Shown piece by piece: positions 25,151-34,370 of a DNA stretch of 51,956 nucleotides. Below the pieces are notes generated by a model. The model was not told the DNA's origin. It did not search any database and saw only the letters and a list, made by a program, of their open reading frames with translations. Source of the DNA: JANQLU01 sp964434955. GTDB lineage: Bacteria > Planctomycetota > Planctomycetia > Pirellulales > Pirellulaceae. The stretch lies in the NCBI GenBank assembly GCA_964434955.1, contig CAYSXI010000013.1:1-51956 (forward strand), in the 5' to 3' direction. The translations under genes and the position numbers were made by a program. Positions within the stretch are counted from its first letter, which is position 1, and the number at the start of each line of letters is the position of its first letter.

Positions 25151-27010
25151 TCAACGGACAAATGAGAAACGAGACGCCGAAGCCTGCCTTGCCATCGGAT
25201 TCGATTTTGATTCCGAGGGCCCAATCAAGACCAATTCGTCCTTCTGCAGAAAAAAGGGTGCACGACCGAGAACTTCGTACCCGTCGGGCAAGAATGGCTT
25301 TAGCTCATCGAGCGTATCCGTTCGCGTAATGATCAGACCGCCAGGGTTTTCGTCCAGGTATTGCATCACAGGCATGTCTGGTTGGTCGTGCCAAAACCGC
25401 GCCCGTTCCGAATCAACCGACTCTGATTCATCAACGACGGGGAATAACTCGATGATTGGGCGATCCGCGTAGACGACCCAACTGGACTCCAGGCAACGGT
25501 AAGTTGCCAAAGGTGCTTCTGGCGCAAGCTCATTGGCCCTTGCGGTGACCTGATAACTTTGCTGGTGTGAATCGACAATCACGGTGCCGATACCGAAGAA
25601 ACAACCAACAAAAAGCACGGCGGTTACAAACATCGATCCAATTGCAACTTTGGGGCGGTCTTTCCAGAAACCGATCAGCGCGACCACACCGCCAACCAGG
25701 GGAACGATTCCGAAAAATGCCAACCGAATTTCACCGGCCAAGTATTCTTTGCCGACGAATATCATTCCGATGCCGATGCCCAGACCAGCCAAAGCAAGCG
25801 CGGCAAAACTCCCGCGCATCCACCATGCGTTAACGGTTGTCGAACGTTCCCAAACCCGCCACATGAAAAATGCCGTGAGCATGGCCAAAGCGGGATAGCA
25901 GGGCGTGATGTAGCTTGGCAGTTTCGTTTTTGCGACCGAAAAGATTCCGACTTGCACCAGCGCCCAACAGGCGAGAAATGCGAGTCCGCTTGCTGAACTA
26001 TCTTTTCGAACAAAGCAACGATCGAGGCATATCATCACAGGAATGGCGAAAATCGACCAAGGAAAAAATCCAAGAAGGATGGTCGTCGGGTAATAAAGCA
26101 GATTGCCACGGTGGTTTTCCATCGCCGTCGTTGCACGGCCAAAATGCTCCCCAATCAAAAACTCTTTCAAAAAGTCCCCTTCGGTCTGAATACCGACGGC
26201 GATGTACCAAGGCGCGGCGACCAACAAGATCATCGCAATCGCCGTGAGCGGACGCATGGCCCAACAGGTTTTCAGAAAATGAAGTGGATTAAACGTACGT
26301 GCGATCGCAATCAACATCAAACCAAACCGGCTATGACTGTCTCGCAACGATTCATTGAGCGCCGGCAATCGCTGAATCAAAAGGAACATTCCAATAATGG
26401 CAGTCGGCAGCACTGCACCAGCAAGTCCTTTGGCAAGGACACCGAGTCCCATCACCGCGTACATCAAAGCAACCAGAACCCAGGAACTCGGGAACCATTG
26501 ATTCTCCACCCGAAGCTTCGGCGCGTCATCCAAGGATTCCTTTCGCGCGAATGTTCCGAATACATAAATCAAAAGCGCGAGCGTGGAGCAGAATATCAAA
26601 ACCGAGTCGGGAGTCGCCGCGCGACCGGCGACACCGAACATCAAGGTCGTCGAAAGCACAATCGCTGACATCATTCCAATCGCCGGCCGAAAGAGCCTGC
26701 GTGCGATGGCATAAGTCATCCAGACCGTTCCGAGTGCCAGCAAAGCCGACCAAAATCGAGCCGAAAATTCGTTGACACCAAATACCGCATAAGCCGACAT
26801 CATGAGCCAATAGAGAAGAACTGGCTTTTGGTGTCGAAGCTCATCATTGAACATGGGAACGACGTAATCACCTCGCTCCATCATCTCCGCGGCGCAACCG
26901 GCATTGCGTGGTTCATCTCGATCCCACAAGCGGGCCTTGCCCAAGTTGCTAAAGAATACCGCGACGGCAATCGTCGTGATCAAGCATGCGTGAAGCGCAA
27001 ACTGTTTCAT
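25151..27010 (-). CDS. ArnT/PMT-like glycosyltransferase (GT39/GT83 fold)
   Basis: A 619-residue polytopic membrane protein. The first periplasmic loop has the family's hallmark RLWDRDEPRNAGCAAEMM, with the acidic pair DRDEPR that binds the lipid-phosphate sugar, followed by YVVPMFNDELRHQKPVLLYWLM, the typical KP-x-L-x-Y-W motif. About 12 hydrophobic helices follow (TVWMTYAIARRL, LVALMYAVMGLGVLAKGL, TAIAMILLVAAPWYIAV, VPLVGGVVALIGFW), and then a C-terminal soluble part (YRCLESSWVVYADRPIIELFPVVDESE). These enzymes move sugars from undecaprenyl phosphate to lipid A, cell-wall glycans or proteins; donor and acceptor cannot be named. ATG at 27010, with GGAG 13 bases before. 13 bases separate its stop from the convergent YyaL gene. 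Confidence 0.9.
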   Translation of the reverse strand: MKQFALHACLITTIAVAVFFSNLGKARLWDRDEPRNAGCAAEMMERGDYVVPMFNDELRHQKPVLLYWLMMSAYAVFGVNEFSARFWSALLALGTVWMTYAIARRLFRPAIGMMSAIVLSTTLMFGVAGRAATPDSVLIFCSTLALLIYVFGTFARKESLDDAPKLRVENQWFPSSWVLVALMYAVMGLGVLAKGLAGAVLPTAIIGMFLLIQRLPALNESLRDSHSRFGLMLIAIARTFNPLHFLKTCWAMRPLTAIAMILLVAAPWYIAVGIQTEGDFLKEFLIGEHFGRATTAMENHRGNLLYYPTTILLGFFPWSIFAIPVMICLDRCFVRKDSSASGLAFLACWALVQVGIFSVAKTKLPSYITPCYPALAMLTAFFMWRVWERSTTVNAWWMRGSFAALALAGLGIGIGMIFVGKEYLAGEIRLAFFGIVPLVGGVVALIGFWKDRPKVAIGSMFVTAVLFVGCFFGIGTVIVDSHQQSYQVTARANELAPEAPLATYRCLESSWVVYADRPIIELFPVVDESESVDSERARFWHDQPDMPVMQYLDENPGGLIITRTDTLDELKPFLPDGYEVLGRAPFFLQKDELVLIGPSESKSNPMARQASASRFSFVR

Positions 27011-27200
27011 GTCCAAGCAACTCCATTTGCTCGTTATCTGAAATCCGCATCAACGGCGCGCACGCATTGGGGCGCAAAACGAGATGCGAAACTGGCGTCA
27101 ATTCCGCCAGTTTACGCGTTCTCGCCATTTTAGGGCAATGTCGATTTGGCAACAGCGATTTCATGGACGTCAATCCAATTTCGATCACTAGCCGAGAATC

Positions 27201-29333
27201 CTACTCGTCGATTCCCGCAAGCTTAAGCAAAAATGCGTGGCGCAGTGCGACTTCCTTGAATCGATCAAAACGCCCGGAAGCACCTCCGTGGCCTGCTGTC
27301 ATGTTCGTTTTCATGAGCAACAGGTTGTCATCCGTCTTTTTGTACCGAAGCTTGGCGACCCACTTTGCCGGCTCCCAGTATTGCACCTGCGAATCATGAA
27401 GCCCGGTCGTAACCAACATGTTTGGATATTTGGCTTCCTTGATGTTGTCGTAGGGCGAGTAAGAGAGCATGTAGTCATAGTACTCTTTGACCGCCGGGTT
27501 CCCCCATTCGTCAAACTCCGATGTTGTCAATGGAATCGACGTATCCAACATCGTCGTAACGACATCGACAAAGGGCACGTCGGCAATCACCCCGTGATAC
27601 AACTCAGGTTCCATATTGATGGCTGCCCCAATCAACAAACCGCCGGCCGACCCACCACGAGCATAAAGTCGTTTTGAACTCGCGTACTTGTTTTCGATCA
27701 GGAAACGCCCCACGTCATTGAAGTCCGTGAAGGTATTTTTCTTCTTCAGCAGCTTTCCGTCTTCATACCAATGGCGTCCCAGTTCCTGGCCTCCACGGAT
27801 ATGAGCAATCGCGTAAACGAATCCGCGATCCAACAGGTTCAGACGGGACGAATTGAATGACGGATCCATGCTGGCGCCGTATGAGCCGTAACCGTACAGA
27901 AGACAGGGTGCCGAGCCATCGATCTTGGTGTCTTTGTGGTAAACAATCGATACCGGCACCTTGACTCCGTCTCGAGCCTTCACCCAGAGGCGCTCCGATT
28001 TGTAATTTTCCGATTTGAAACCTCCGAGCACTTCGGTCTGCTTAAGCAAACGGACTTCGCCCGTCTCGACGTTTCGTTCCATCGTGCTATTCGGAGTCGT
28101 CATCGAATTGTACGAATAGCGGAGCCATTTCGTGCCCGGTTCGTCGGTCGCGGATATCCGTGCGACGTAAGCCGGGTCATTGAACTTGAGATGATTCCAT
28201 TTCTTGTCGTCGTTCATCCGAAAGCGAATCTGCATCAAGCCTTCTCGCCGCACCTGGATCGCCATGAAATCTTCAAACAGTTCGAACCCGGCAAAGTATT
28301 CTTCTCCGGAATGGGCAACCACGGTTGTCCAATTTTCAGCCGTCGTTTTGTCTTCCCCCGAACTCATCAGACAAAAATTGGTCGCGTTACGATTCGTTCG
28401 AAAATAGAAACGATCCCCGAAGTGATCGGCCGAGTATTCATGATTTTCCTGGCGAGGCTGGAGAACTTGAAATTCGCCTTCTGGCTTTGCGGCAAGCGTC
28501 ACGCGAACTTCCGTGCTCAGGGTTTGATCGCTCGTGATCATGATATATTTTCGCGACCGGCTTTTACTGACGTAGCAACTGAATTCTTCGTCTTTTTCTT
28601 CGTAAACAACGGGGTCGTCTTTGGCATCGGTTCCCAGTTTGTGTCGATAGATTCGAGACGATCGCAATGTCTGCGGATCCTGGCGAGCGTAAAAAATCGT
28701 TTGATTGTCTTCGGCCCAGGCCATGTTGCCGGTCACGGTTTCGATTTGATCGTCGAGCAATTCCCCCGTTTCGAGGTTCTTGAAACGAATGTTGTATTTT
28801 CGACGGCCGACCGTATCGACCGCATACGCCAGAAGCTTGGTGTTCGTGGTTACATTGAGCCCGCGCACAGAGCAGAACGAATTCCCTTTTGCCAACTCAT
28901 TCACATCCAGAATGACTTGTTCCTCATCGCTTCCCGTCTTTTTTCGACAGTAGATGGCGTACTGTTTTTCTTCTTCGGTGCGCGAATAGTATTCAAAACC
29001 GTTCTCGGGATAGGGCACCGATACATCCGCCAACTTGATGCGAGATTTCGTCTCCGCAAACAGTTTTTTCTGAAGTCCTTCCGTCGACTTCATTTGCTCC
29101 TTCAAGTAGGCATTCTCGGCTTCCAGGTAGGAAATAACTTCCTGATCTTCTCGTTGATTCAACCAAAAGTACGGATCAACGCGAACGTGCCCGTGCGTTT
29201 TCAATTCAATGGGTTTGCGTTTGGCGACCGGAGCTTTCATTTTTTGTGCAAATCCATTTGTTTGAAACGTCAATGAACAAACCGCAATGGCAACCACAAT
29301 TGCGCTAGCGACAGAAAAACTTGGACGATTCAT
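27201..29333 (-). CDS. ptrB: Exported oligopeptidase B / prolyl oligopeptidase (S9)
   Basis: A 710-residue S9A serine peptidase. A signal peptide (SFSVASAIVVAIAVCSLTFQT..FAQ) precedes the family start KTHGHVRVDPYFWLNQREDQEVISYLEAENAY, which is characteristic of oligopeptidase B. The seven-bladed propeller follows to about 430; the alpha/beta hydrolase domain then has PCLLYGYGSYGASMDP, IAHIRGGQELG, and the triad Ser562 (ARGGSAGGLLIG), Asp647 (TGLHDSQVQYWEP) and His682 (AGHGGASGR). E. coli oligopeptidase B is about 30 residues shorter and cytosolic; this one is exported and probably digests peptides, after basic residues, in the periplasm. It complements the secreted subtilase as part of a protein-scavenging set (inference). 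Confidence 0.94.
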   Translation of the reverse strand: MNRPSFSVASAIVVAIAVCSLTFQTNGFAQKMKAPVAKRKPIELKTHGHVRVDPYFWLNQREDQEVISYLEAENAYLKEQMKSTEGLQKKLFAETKSRIKLADVSVPYPENGFEYYSRTEEEKQYAIYCRKKTGSDEEQVILDVNELAKGNSFCSVRGLNVTTNTKLLAYAVDTVGRRKYNIRFKNLETGELLDDQIETVTGNMAWAEDNQTIFYARQDPQTLRSSRIYRHKLGTDAKDDPVVYEEKDEEFSCYVSKSRSRKYIMITSDQTLSTEVRVTLAAKPEGEFQVLQPRQENHEYSADHFGDRFYFRTNRNATNFCLMSSGEDKTTAENWTTVVAHSGEEYFAGFELFEDFMAIQVRREGLMQIRFRMNDDKKWNHLKFNDPAYVARISATDEPGTKWLRYSYNSMTTPNSTMERNVETGEVRLLKQTEVLGGFKSENYKSERLWVKARDGVKVPVSIVYHKDTKIDGSAPCLLYGYGSYGASMDPSFNSSRLNLLDRGFVYAIAHIRGGQELGRHWYEDGKLLKKKNTFTDFNDVGRFLIENKYASSKRLYARGGSAGGLLIGAAINMEPELYHGVIADVPFVDVVTTMLDTSIPLTTSEFDEWGNPAVKEYYDYMLSYSPYDNIKEAKYPNMLVTTGLHDSQVQYWEPAKWVAKLRYKKTDDNLLLMKTNMTAGHGGASGRFDRFKEVALRHAFLLKLAGIDE

Positions 29334-29497
29334 TTCGTTTTCTCGTTGAGTTTGATGGAGCTATCGTTGAATTGAACGATTCGTAAATACTTAAGCGATA
29401 TAACCGGCAACCCCGACGTCCAGGTCAGCGACCGATTTGATTAACGGGATACGGCGATCAAGGTCCGCTGATTGGGTCGGTGAAACAAGTCCGCGAT

Positions 29498-30250
29498 TTA
29501 GGCCCACCAGCCACCGTTCACGTGGATGGTTTGCCCGGTCACGTAGGACGCGAGATCGCTGGCCAGAAACAGGATAACATCTCCAATTTCATTGGGCTGG
29601 GCAAATCGATTCAAAGGTACATTTGCCAACATAACTTTGCGATTTTCTTCGGGAATGGACTCTCCCATTTCCGTCATCACGACGCCGGGCGCTACGGCAT
29701 TGACCCGGATGTTTTTTCTTGCCAGTTCCTTGCTCAGAACCTTGGTCAGCGTGATCACCCCGGCTTTGGCCGACGCATAATTCGCCTGGCCAAAAAACCC
29801 AGTCACGGCCGAAAGCGACGCCACGTTGACGATTGCTCCGCCTTCGGCCAGGTGCTCACTCGCCGCTTTGCAGCTGTTAAACACCCCGGTCAAATTTGTA
29901 TCGATGACGTCGCGCCACTCCGATTCGCTCATTTTCTTGAAGCTGCGATCGCGGAGGATCCCGGCATTGTTCACCATGATGTCCAAAGTGCCGAATCGCT
30001 CAACGACTTGCCCAACCATTTCATTCAGTTGCTCCAGGCTGCGGACATCGGCACCAAGGGCCATCGCATCTTCGCCCATTTCCTTGGCTGCCGATTCAGC
30101 GATCGTTTGATTCGCACCTTCTGAATCAGGAAAGTAATTAAGCACGACATTGGCGCCTGCTGCGGACAGGCTTTCGGCGGTCGCGCGACCAATTCCTTGG
30201 CCGCCCCCGGTAACAATGGCCGTCTTGCCGCTTAGATCAATATTTCGCAT
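29498..30250 (-). CDS. Short-chain dehydrogenase, FabG-like 3-oxoacyl reductase
   Basis: A 250-residue classical SDR. The NADP site TGGGQGIGRA (15-24), NNAG motif near residue 88, catalytic Ser near 137 (NVASLSAVTG) and Tyr-x-x-x-Lys in NYASAKAGVI, and APGVVMTEM are all present, close to FabG (3-oxoacyl-ACP reductase). It lies 50 bases after the enoyl-CoA hydratase gene and probably in the same transcript. In that setting it may act on acyl-CoA, oxidising a 3-hydroxyacyl-CoA, rather than in fatty acid synthesis; a housekeeping fabG is expected elsewhere with acpP and fabD. Ends GGWWA, typical of the family. Confidence 0.9.
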   Translation of the reverse strand: MRNIDLSGKTAIVTGGGQGIGRATAESLSAAGANVVLNYFPDSEGANQTIAESAAKEMGEDAMALGADVRSLEQLNEMVGQVVERFGTLDIMVNNAGILRDRSFKKMSESEWRDVIDTNLTGVFNSCKAASEHLAEGGAIVNVASLSAVTGFFGQANYASAKAGVITLTKVLSKELARKNIRVNAVAPGVVMTEMGESIPEENRKVMLANVPLNRFAQPNEIGDVILFLASDLASYVTGQTIHVNGGWWA

Positions 30251-30300
30251 GGTTTGTCCAATCTACGTTTCTACTGAAGTTTTTTTTGTTCTTGTCTCAT

Positions 30301-31092
30301 TTATTCCGCTGACATCCAGTTCGGCTTTCGTTTCTCGAGGAACGCAGCCAAGCCTTCTCGGGCATCCTCTGTTTCTCTTGCCTCGGCGGATACCGCGATT
30401 GACGCCTGGACTTGTTCAAGGATATTGGCGACCGTGCAATTATCCACATGCTTTTTGGTGATCGCCAAAGCATTGGGGGAACCGGTGAGGATACTCGCGA
30501 CTAACTCTTGTACTTCTGGATCAAGCTGATCGGGTGCAACAAGTTGATGAACCATTCCCAAACGGAAGGCGTCATCGGCCGTGATTCTTTTTCCGGAAAG
30601 CAGGCAATAGGTGGCAGGGCCGTTTCCGACCCGGTGAATCAAGAAAGGTGTAACCATCGCGGCCGTAATTCCGCGCATCGGTTCCGGCAACGAGAAGAAA
30701 ACCTCGTTCGAGGCCACCATGATATCGCAAGCCAGCACGATCCCCATGCCACCCGCCAGCGCCGGCCCCTGTACCACGGCAACCGTTGGAACGGGCAACT
30801 GGTAGATGCCGGTCAACATTTCGCAATAAACGAGGCTATCCTGATGCCACTGGTTTTCTTTGTCTTCGGCCTGGGCGCGTTCTTGCATTTCGCCCAAATC
30901 CATGCCGGCACAAAAGACTTTTCCACTTGCCTTCAAAAGCAACACCCGGACAGATTCATCACCGCGGATGGCCTCCAGGCATTGGTTGATTTCAACAATG
31001 AAGTCGCGCTTGAGAGCATTTCGCTTGTCGGGGCGATTCAAAGTCAAAATCGCAACCCCGTCCGCGACTTCAAATTGAACGTATTCGTACAT
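30301..31092 (-). CDS. Enoyl-CoA hydratase/isomerase family protein
   Basis: A 263-residue crotonase-fold protein. Seen: ILTLNRPDKRNALKRDFI, KVFCAGMDLGEMQ (oxyanion hole Gly), GPALAGGMGIVLACDIMVASNEVFFSLPE (second oxyanion Gly and an active-site Glu in the PEP...RGI turn), and GRKRITADDAFRLGMV-like LSGKRITADDAFRLGMV. It fits hydratases for enoyl-CoA or methylglutaconyl-type CoA esters. Next to an AtuA pair it could match AtuE/LiuC (isohexenyl- or methylglutaconyl-CoA hydratase), but the sequence alone does not decide. GGAAAG precedes the ATG. First gene of a two-gene unit with the SDR. Confidence 0.92.
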   Translation of the reverse strand: MYEYVQFEVADGVAILTLNRPDKRNALKRDFIVEINQCLEAIRGDESVRVLLLKASGKVFCAGMDLGEMQERAQAEDKENQWHQDSLVYCEMLTGIYQLPVPTVAVVQGPALAGGMGIVLACDIMVASNEVFFSLPEPMRGITAAMVTPFLIHRVGNGPATYCLLSGKRITADDAFRLGMVHQLVAPDQLDPEVQELVASILTGSPNALAITKKHVDNCTVANILEQVQASIAVSAEARETEDAREGLAAFLEKRKPNWMSAE

Positions 31093-31184
31093 CGTGCTTT
31101 CCGGCCAAAAAACAGAGACCCGTGTGCCGACAGAGTACCGGAGACGGGCAGGAAAAAGGAGATTGGAGATCGCATTTCGACTCG

Positions 31185-31197
31185 CGACCTCAGGTCG
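31185..31197. promoter_or_regulatory. 6-1-6 palindrome between divergent acyl-CoA genes, possible operator
   Basis: CGACCT-C-AGGTCG is a perfect dyad in the 212-base region between the enoyl-CoA hydratase and atuA-like start codons. Its place midway between divergent genes fits a repressor site, perhaps for a TetR-type regulator, but no regulator gene is adjacent. Confidence 0.4.
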
Positions 31198-31304
31198 TCA
31201 TTTTAGGCGGCATTGGACGATTCGCAACGGCACGACCGCTCCTCGTCACCAATGACATGTTTGGCTAAAATCGTTGCATCATTCTTATTGAATCAGGAAA
31301 CAAA

Positions 31305-32675
31305 ATGCCGAATCGTGATCAAGTACTGGTGGCCAACGGGCAGGGTTTTTGGGGAGACAGCATCCTCGGCCCAGTTCGTCTGGTTAACGAGGGCCCGTTG
31401 GACTATTTGACTTTGGATTACCTGGCCGAAGTCACGATGAGCATCATGCAAAAACTCAAAAGTCGGAACCCCGAAATGGGCTACGCAACCGACTTTGTTC
31501 GCATGGTGGAACGCGTCCTACCGAAGTGCCGTGAAAAAGACATCAAAATTGTTGCCAATGCCGGAGGCGTCAACCCGCAAGCTTGTCGTGCCGCGGTTGC
31601 CGACGTCGTCAAAAAACTCGGTATCAAGGGCGTGCGAATCGGAGTGGTCGAAGGCGACGACATCCTTTCGGAACTGCCATCGTTGATCGAATCGGGCGAG
31701 CCTTTCAACAACATGGATACCGGGGAACCGTTGGCCCCGTTTCTTGATCAAGTTCAAAGCGCCAACGTCTATATCGGCGCTGAACCCATCGTCGAAGCTC
31801 TTTCGCTGGGAGCCGACATCGTGATCACCGGTCGAGCCACGGATCCCTCCGTTGTCGTGGCGCCCCTAGCCTACGAGTTCGGTTGGTCGATGGACGACTT
31901 TGACTTGCTCGCAGCCGGAACCATCGCCGGGCATATCGTCGAATGCGGCGCACAATGTACCGGTGGGAATTTTGCCAACTGGCGACAGATTCCCGACATG
32001 GCGAAAATTGGCTACCCGGTAATCGAAGCCCATCCCGACGGGACATTTGCGGTAACGAAACATGACAAAACCGGGGGACTGGTAAATATCGAAACGGTCA
32101 CGAGCCAGCTTGTGTACGAAATGGGCGATCCCTCCTGTTACATCACACCCGATTGTGTGGCCGACTTCACTTCGATCCAACTGAATCAGGAAGGCGACAA
32201 TCGCGTCGCCGTCAGCGGAATCAAAGGCGGGCCAGCGACGGATACGTACAAGGTTTCGATGGCTTATCACTCCGGGTACAAGATCGTCGGTCAACTGACG
32301 GTCGCGGGTCCTGATGCGGTCGATAAAGCCAAGCTTTGTGCTGACATTGTTTTTGATCGTGTTGCACTCGATGGCTACGAGTTTGCCGAGGACGAACGAT
32401 TCGTTGAAATTGTCGGAACCAACGTGTGCCATGCGGGAATCGCGCCGGCACCCAACGAACCGGCTGAAGTGATTCTGAGAATTGGCGCCAAAGGCAACGA
32501 CAAAAAGAAACTGGACCGACTGGGAATGGAAATCGTCCCGCTGGTAACCAGTGGACCTCCGGGCGTTACCGGATTTGCAGGCGGTCGTCCGAAAGCCTCG
32601 GACATCATCAGCTATTGGCCTGCGTTGATGAAAAAAGACAAGATCAAGTGCTCGGTTACTGTAGAAGAAGTTTAA
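31305..32675 (+). CDS. AtuA-family protein (DUF1446), N-terminal catalytic part
   Basis: A 456-residue protein of the AtuA/DUF1446 family, named for acyclic terpene utilisation in Pseudomonas. Seen: ANGQGFWGDS near the start, KIVANAGGVNPQAC, ANVYIGAEPIVEAL, DIVITGRATDPSV, then GTIAGHIVECGAQCTGGNFANW, the most conserved block, and HAGIAPAPNEPAEVILR. The reaction of AtuA is not firmly known; a lyase or hydrolase step on branched 3-hydroxy-glutaryl-type CoA esters has been proposed. In many bacteria this protein is fused to a 110-residue C-terminal domain; here that domain is a separate gene 19 bases downstream. AGGAAA precedes the ATG. Confidence 0.9.
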   Translation: MPNRDQVLVANGQGFWGDSILGPVRLVNEGPLDYLTLDYLAEVTMSIMQKLKSRNPEMGYATDFVRMVERVLPKCREKDIKIVANAGGVNPQACRAAVADVVKKLGIKGVRIGVVEGDDILSELPSLIESGEPFNNMDTGEPLAPFLDQVQSANVYIGAEPIVEALSLGADIVITGRATDPSVVVAPLAYEFGWSMDDFDLLAAGTIAGHIVECGAQCTGGNFANWRQIPDMAKIGYPVIEAHPDGTFAVTKHDKTGGLVNIETVTSQLVYEMGDPSCYITPDCVADFTSIQLNQEGDNRVAVSGIKGGPATDTYKVSMAYHSGYKIVGQLTVAGPDAVDKAKLCADIVFDRVALDGYEFAEDERFVEIVGTNVCHAGIAPAPNEPAEVILRIGAKGNDKKKLDRLGMEIVPLVTSGPPGVTGFAGGRPKASDIISYWPALMKKDKIKCSVTVEEV

Positions 32676-32694
32676 ACCTCCAGGGAAATTTTTC

Positions 32695-33042
32695 ATGCAA
32701 ATCCCGCTTTCGAAAATTGCTTACGCGCGTTCGGGTGACAAAGGTGACGGAAGCAACGTCGGCGTCGTCGCCTACACTTCCGCCGGATACGATGTGATCC
32801 GCGACGAATTGACGACGGAAAAAGTCAAACAACATTTTGCCGACATTTGCATGGGCAAGGTCGTACGATACGAAGCCCCGAACATGCTGGCGCTCAACTT
32901 TATCCTTCACGATTCTCTCGGCGGTGGCGGCAGCGAAAGCCTGAAAACCGACGCCCAGGGAAAAACTCACGGTCTGGGAATGCTGATGATGAACATCGAA
33001 GTCCCCGACGATTTTGATCTGGCCGGCAACTCCGGCAATTGA
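32695..33042 (+). CDS. AtuA-related small protein (split C-terminal domain)
   Basis: A 115-residue protein matching the AtuA C-terminal domain: IPLSKIAYARSGDKGDGSNVGVVAY, DIVMGKVVRYEAPNMLALNFIL-like segment (ICMGKVVRYEAPNMLALNF), and DSLGGGGSESLKTDAQGKTHG. The GDKG and LGGGGSESL loops are the conserved parts and probably complete the active site of the larger AtuA subunit, so the two should form one complex. It follows the larger gene with a CAGGGAAA-like ribosome site in a 19-base gap. Confidence 0.88.
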   Translation: MQIPLSKIAYARSGDKGDGSNVGVVAYTSAGYDVIRDELTTEKVKQHFADICMGKVVRYEAPNMLALNFILHDSLGGGGSESLKTDAQGKTHGLGMLMMNIEVPDDFDLAGNSGN

Positions 33043-33163
33043 TGCGATTTATTTGAAATGAATGCCGCCAGCAATTAACATCCAATTCAACCGTAAACTG
33101 GCATTTCAACTGTCAACTCGAATGCAGCGGATTGCAACTTAATAACAATTACAGTGAGACATC

Positions 33164-33883
33164 ATGAAAATAAAACTTTCTTCTCTGACATTGGCCTTTG
33201 CCTTGGCCTGCAACTTCGCTTTCACATCCGGCTTTGCTTCGGCCCAGGAGTCGGCTTCGTCGCGTTCATCCGAAGATGAAAAAACAATCGTCTTGTTTGA
33301 CGGAAGTTCACTTGATCAATGGCGCGGATACAAGAACGAGAAAATCGGCAAAGGCTGGAAGATCACCGACGGCGCCCTCGAATTTGACGGAACTGGTGGC
33401 GGCGACATCTGCACCAAAGAAGAATTCGAAAATTTCGAGTTGACGCTGGAATGGAAAGTTTCAAAGGGCGCCAACAGCGGAATCATGTACCGTGTCGGAC
33501 TTGGCGACGGTGCACCTTATCTTACCGGTCCGGAATACCAGATCCTGGACGATGCGAATCATCGAGACGGCAAGAAAGACACGACCAGTGCAGCCGCGCT
33601 TTATGCCCTGTACAAATGCGAAGGCAAAGAGCTGAAAAAAGTTGGCGAGTGGAATACGACCAAGATCGTTCACGTTGGAAACAAAGTCGAACATTGGCTA
33701 AACGGCAAGAAAGTCGTTTCGGCAGAAATCGACAGCGACGACTGGAAAAAACGAGTCAACGGAAGCAAATTCAAGAACTGGAAGAAATTCGGAACACTCA
33801 AAAAAGGCCATATCGCGCTGCAAGATCACGGCGACCAGGTCTGGTTCCGAAACATCAAAATCAAAGTGCTCGACAAAGAGTAG
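33164..33883 (+). CDS. Exported DUF1080 (3-keto-disaccharide hydrolase-like) protein
   Basis: A 239-residue secreted protein with a signal peptide (MKIKLSSLTLAFALACNFAFTSGFASAQ) and one DUF1080 domain. Seen: VLFDGSSLDQWRGYKN, GGDICTKEEFENFELTLEWKVSKGANSGIMYRV, GPEYQILDD, GEWNTTKIVHVGNKVEHWLNGKKV, and GHIALQDHGDQVWFRNIKIK. DUF1080 is a concanavalin-like jelly roll related to 3-keto-disaccharide hydrolases and is greatly expanded in planctomycetes, where it is linked to sugar or glycan use. The conserved QDHGDQVWFRNI end is intact. Confidence 0.93.
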   Translation: MKIKLSSLTLAFALACNFAFTSGFASAQESASSRSSEDEKTIVLFDGSSLDQWRGYKNEKIGKGWKITDGALEFDGTGGGDICTKEEFENFELTLEWKVSKGANSGIMYRVGLGDGAPYLTGPEYQILDDANHRDGKKDTTSAAALYALYKCEGKELKKVGEWNTTKIVHVGNKVEHWLNGKKVVSAEIDSDDWKKRVNGSKFKNWKKFGTLKKGHIALQDHGDQVWFRNIKIKVLDKE

Positions 33884-33989
33884 ATTGATTTGAAATCCGC
33901 AGACGCTTTTGAGACTTCGGTCTGGCCCCTTGGATCGAATTGAATGTGCACTCGTGCGTTTGCAAGTACAATGGTTGCTGGTGGATCTC

Positions 33990-34013
33990 ACATGCTCACA
34001 AACGTGAGCATGT
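33990..34013. terminator. 10-bp-stem hairpin after the DUF1080 gene
   Basis: ACATGCTCAC and GTGAGCATGT pair perfectly around loop AAAC; CTCCCTTTCTTTT follows on the plus strand. It is a probable terminator or mRNA-end hairpin, 106 bases past the stop; the T tract is interrupted. Confidence 0.5.
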
Positions 34014-34074
34014 CTCCCTTTCTTTTGGGCATCCTGAAACTGTTAAAACCTAATTGCTCGTGGACCTCATTTCT

Positions 34075-34095
34075 CTTGGACCACCAAGTTTTTTT
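34075..34095 (+). terminator. Short hairpin with T tract
   Basis: CTTGG-ACCA-CCAAG followed by seven T residues. The stem is only 5 bp, so it is a weak or secondary terminator. Confidence 0.4.
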
Positions 34096-34269
34096 GGACC
34101 ATCAAGCTTTTGAGCCCCTATCCAATCCTTAGTCAGCCAACCTTCGTTCGCGGTGTGCGTTTCTTGATTCTCATTCACACTTACGGTAGGTATGACATCG
34201 AATTGGTTGGTTCCTTGGTTTTCAGACCATCACGAACGTGGCAAACAACGTCAGCGATCAAAAAAAAGA

Positions 34270-34294
34270 TACAAGCACGAAGCGCAAGCGAGTG
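34270..34294 (+). repeat. 25-bp dispersed element, copy 3
   Basis: Reads TACAAGCACGAAG then CGCAAGCGAGTG, identical to copies at 34371 and 41590. Followed by AATC, as is copy 1. Confidence 0.95.
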
Positions 34295-34370
34295 AATCAA
34301 ATCACTCAGCATCCTCGCAACCCTTGTAGACTTAGCTTTTTGAGAATGGCCGTATTCCGATCAGACAAAA

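Noticed and set aside
27936..29276. Long plus-strand frame (446 codons) opposite oligopeptidase B
   Set aside because: Shadow of a well supported gene; Arg/Phe-rich composition with no motif.
31866..32696. Minus-strand frame of 276 codons inside the AtuA gene
   Set aside because: Complement of a conserved gene; no start signal.
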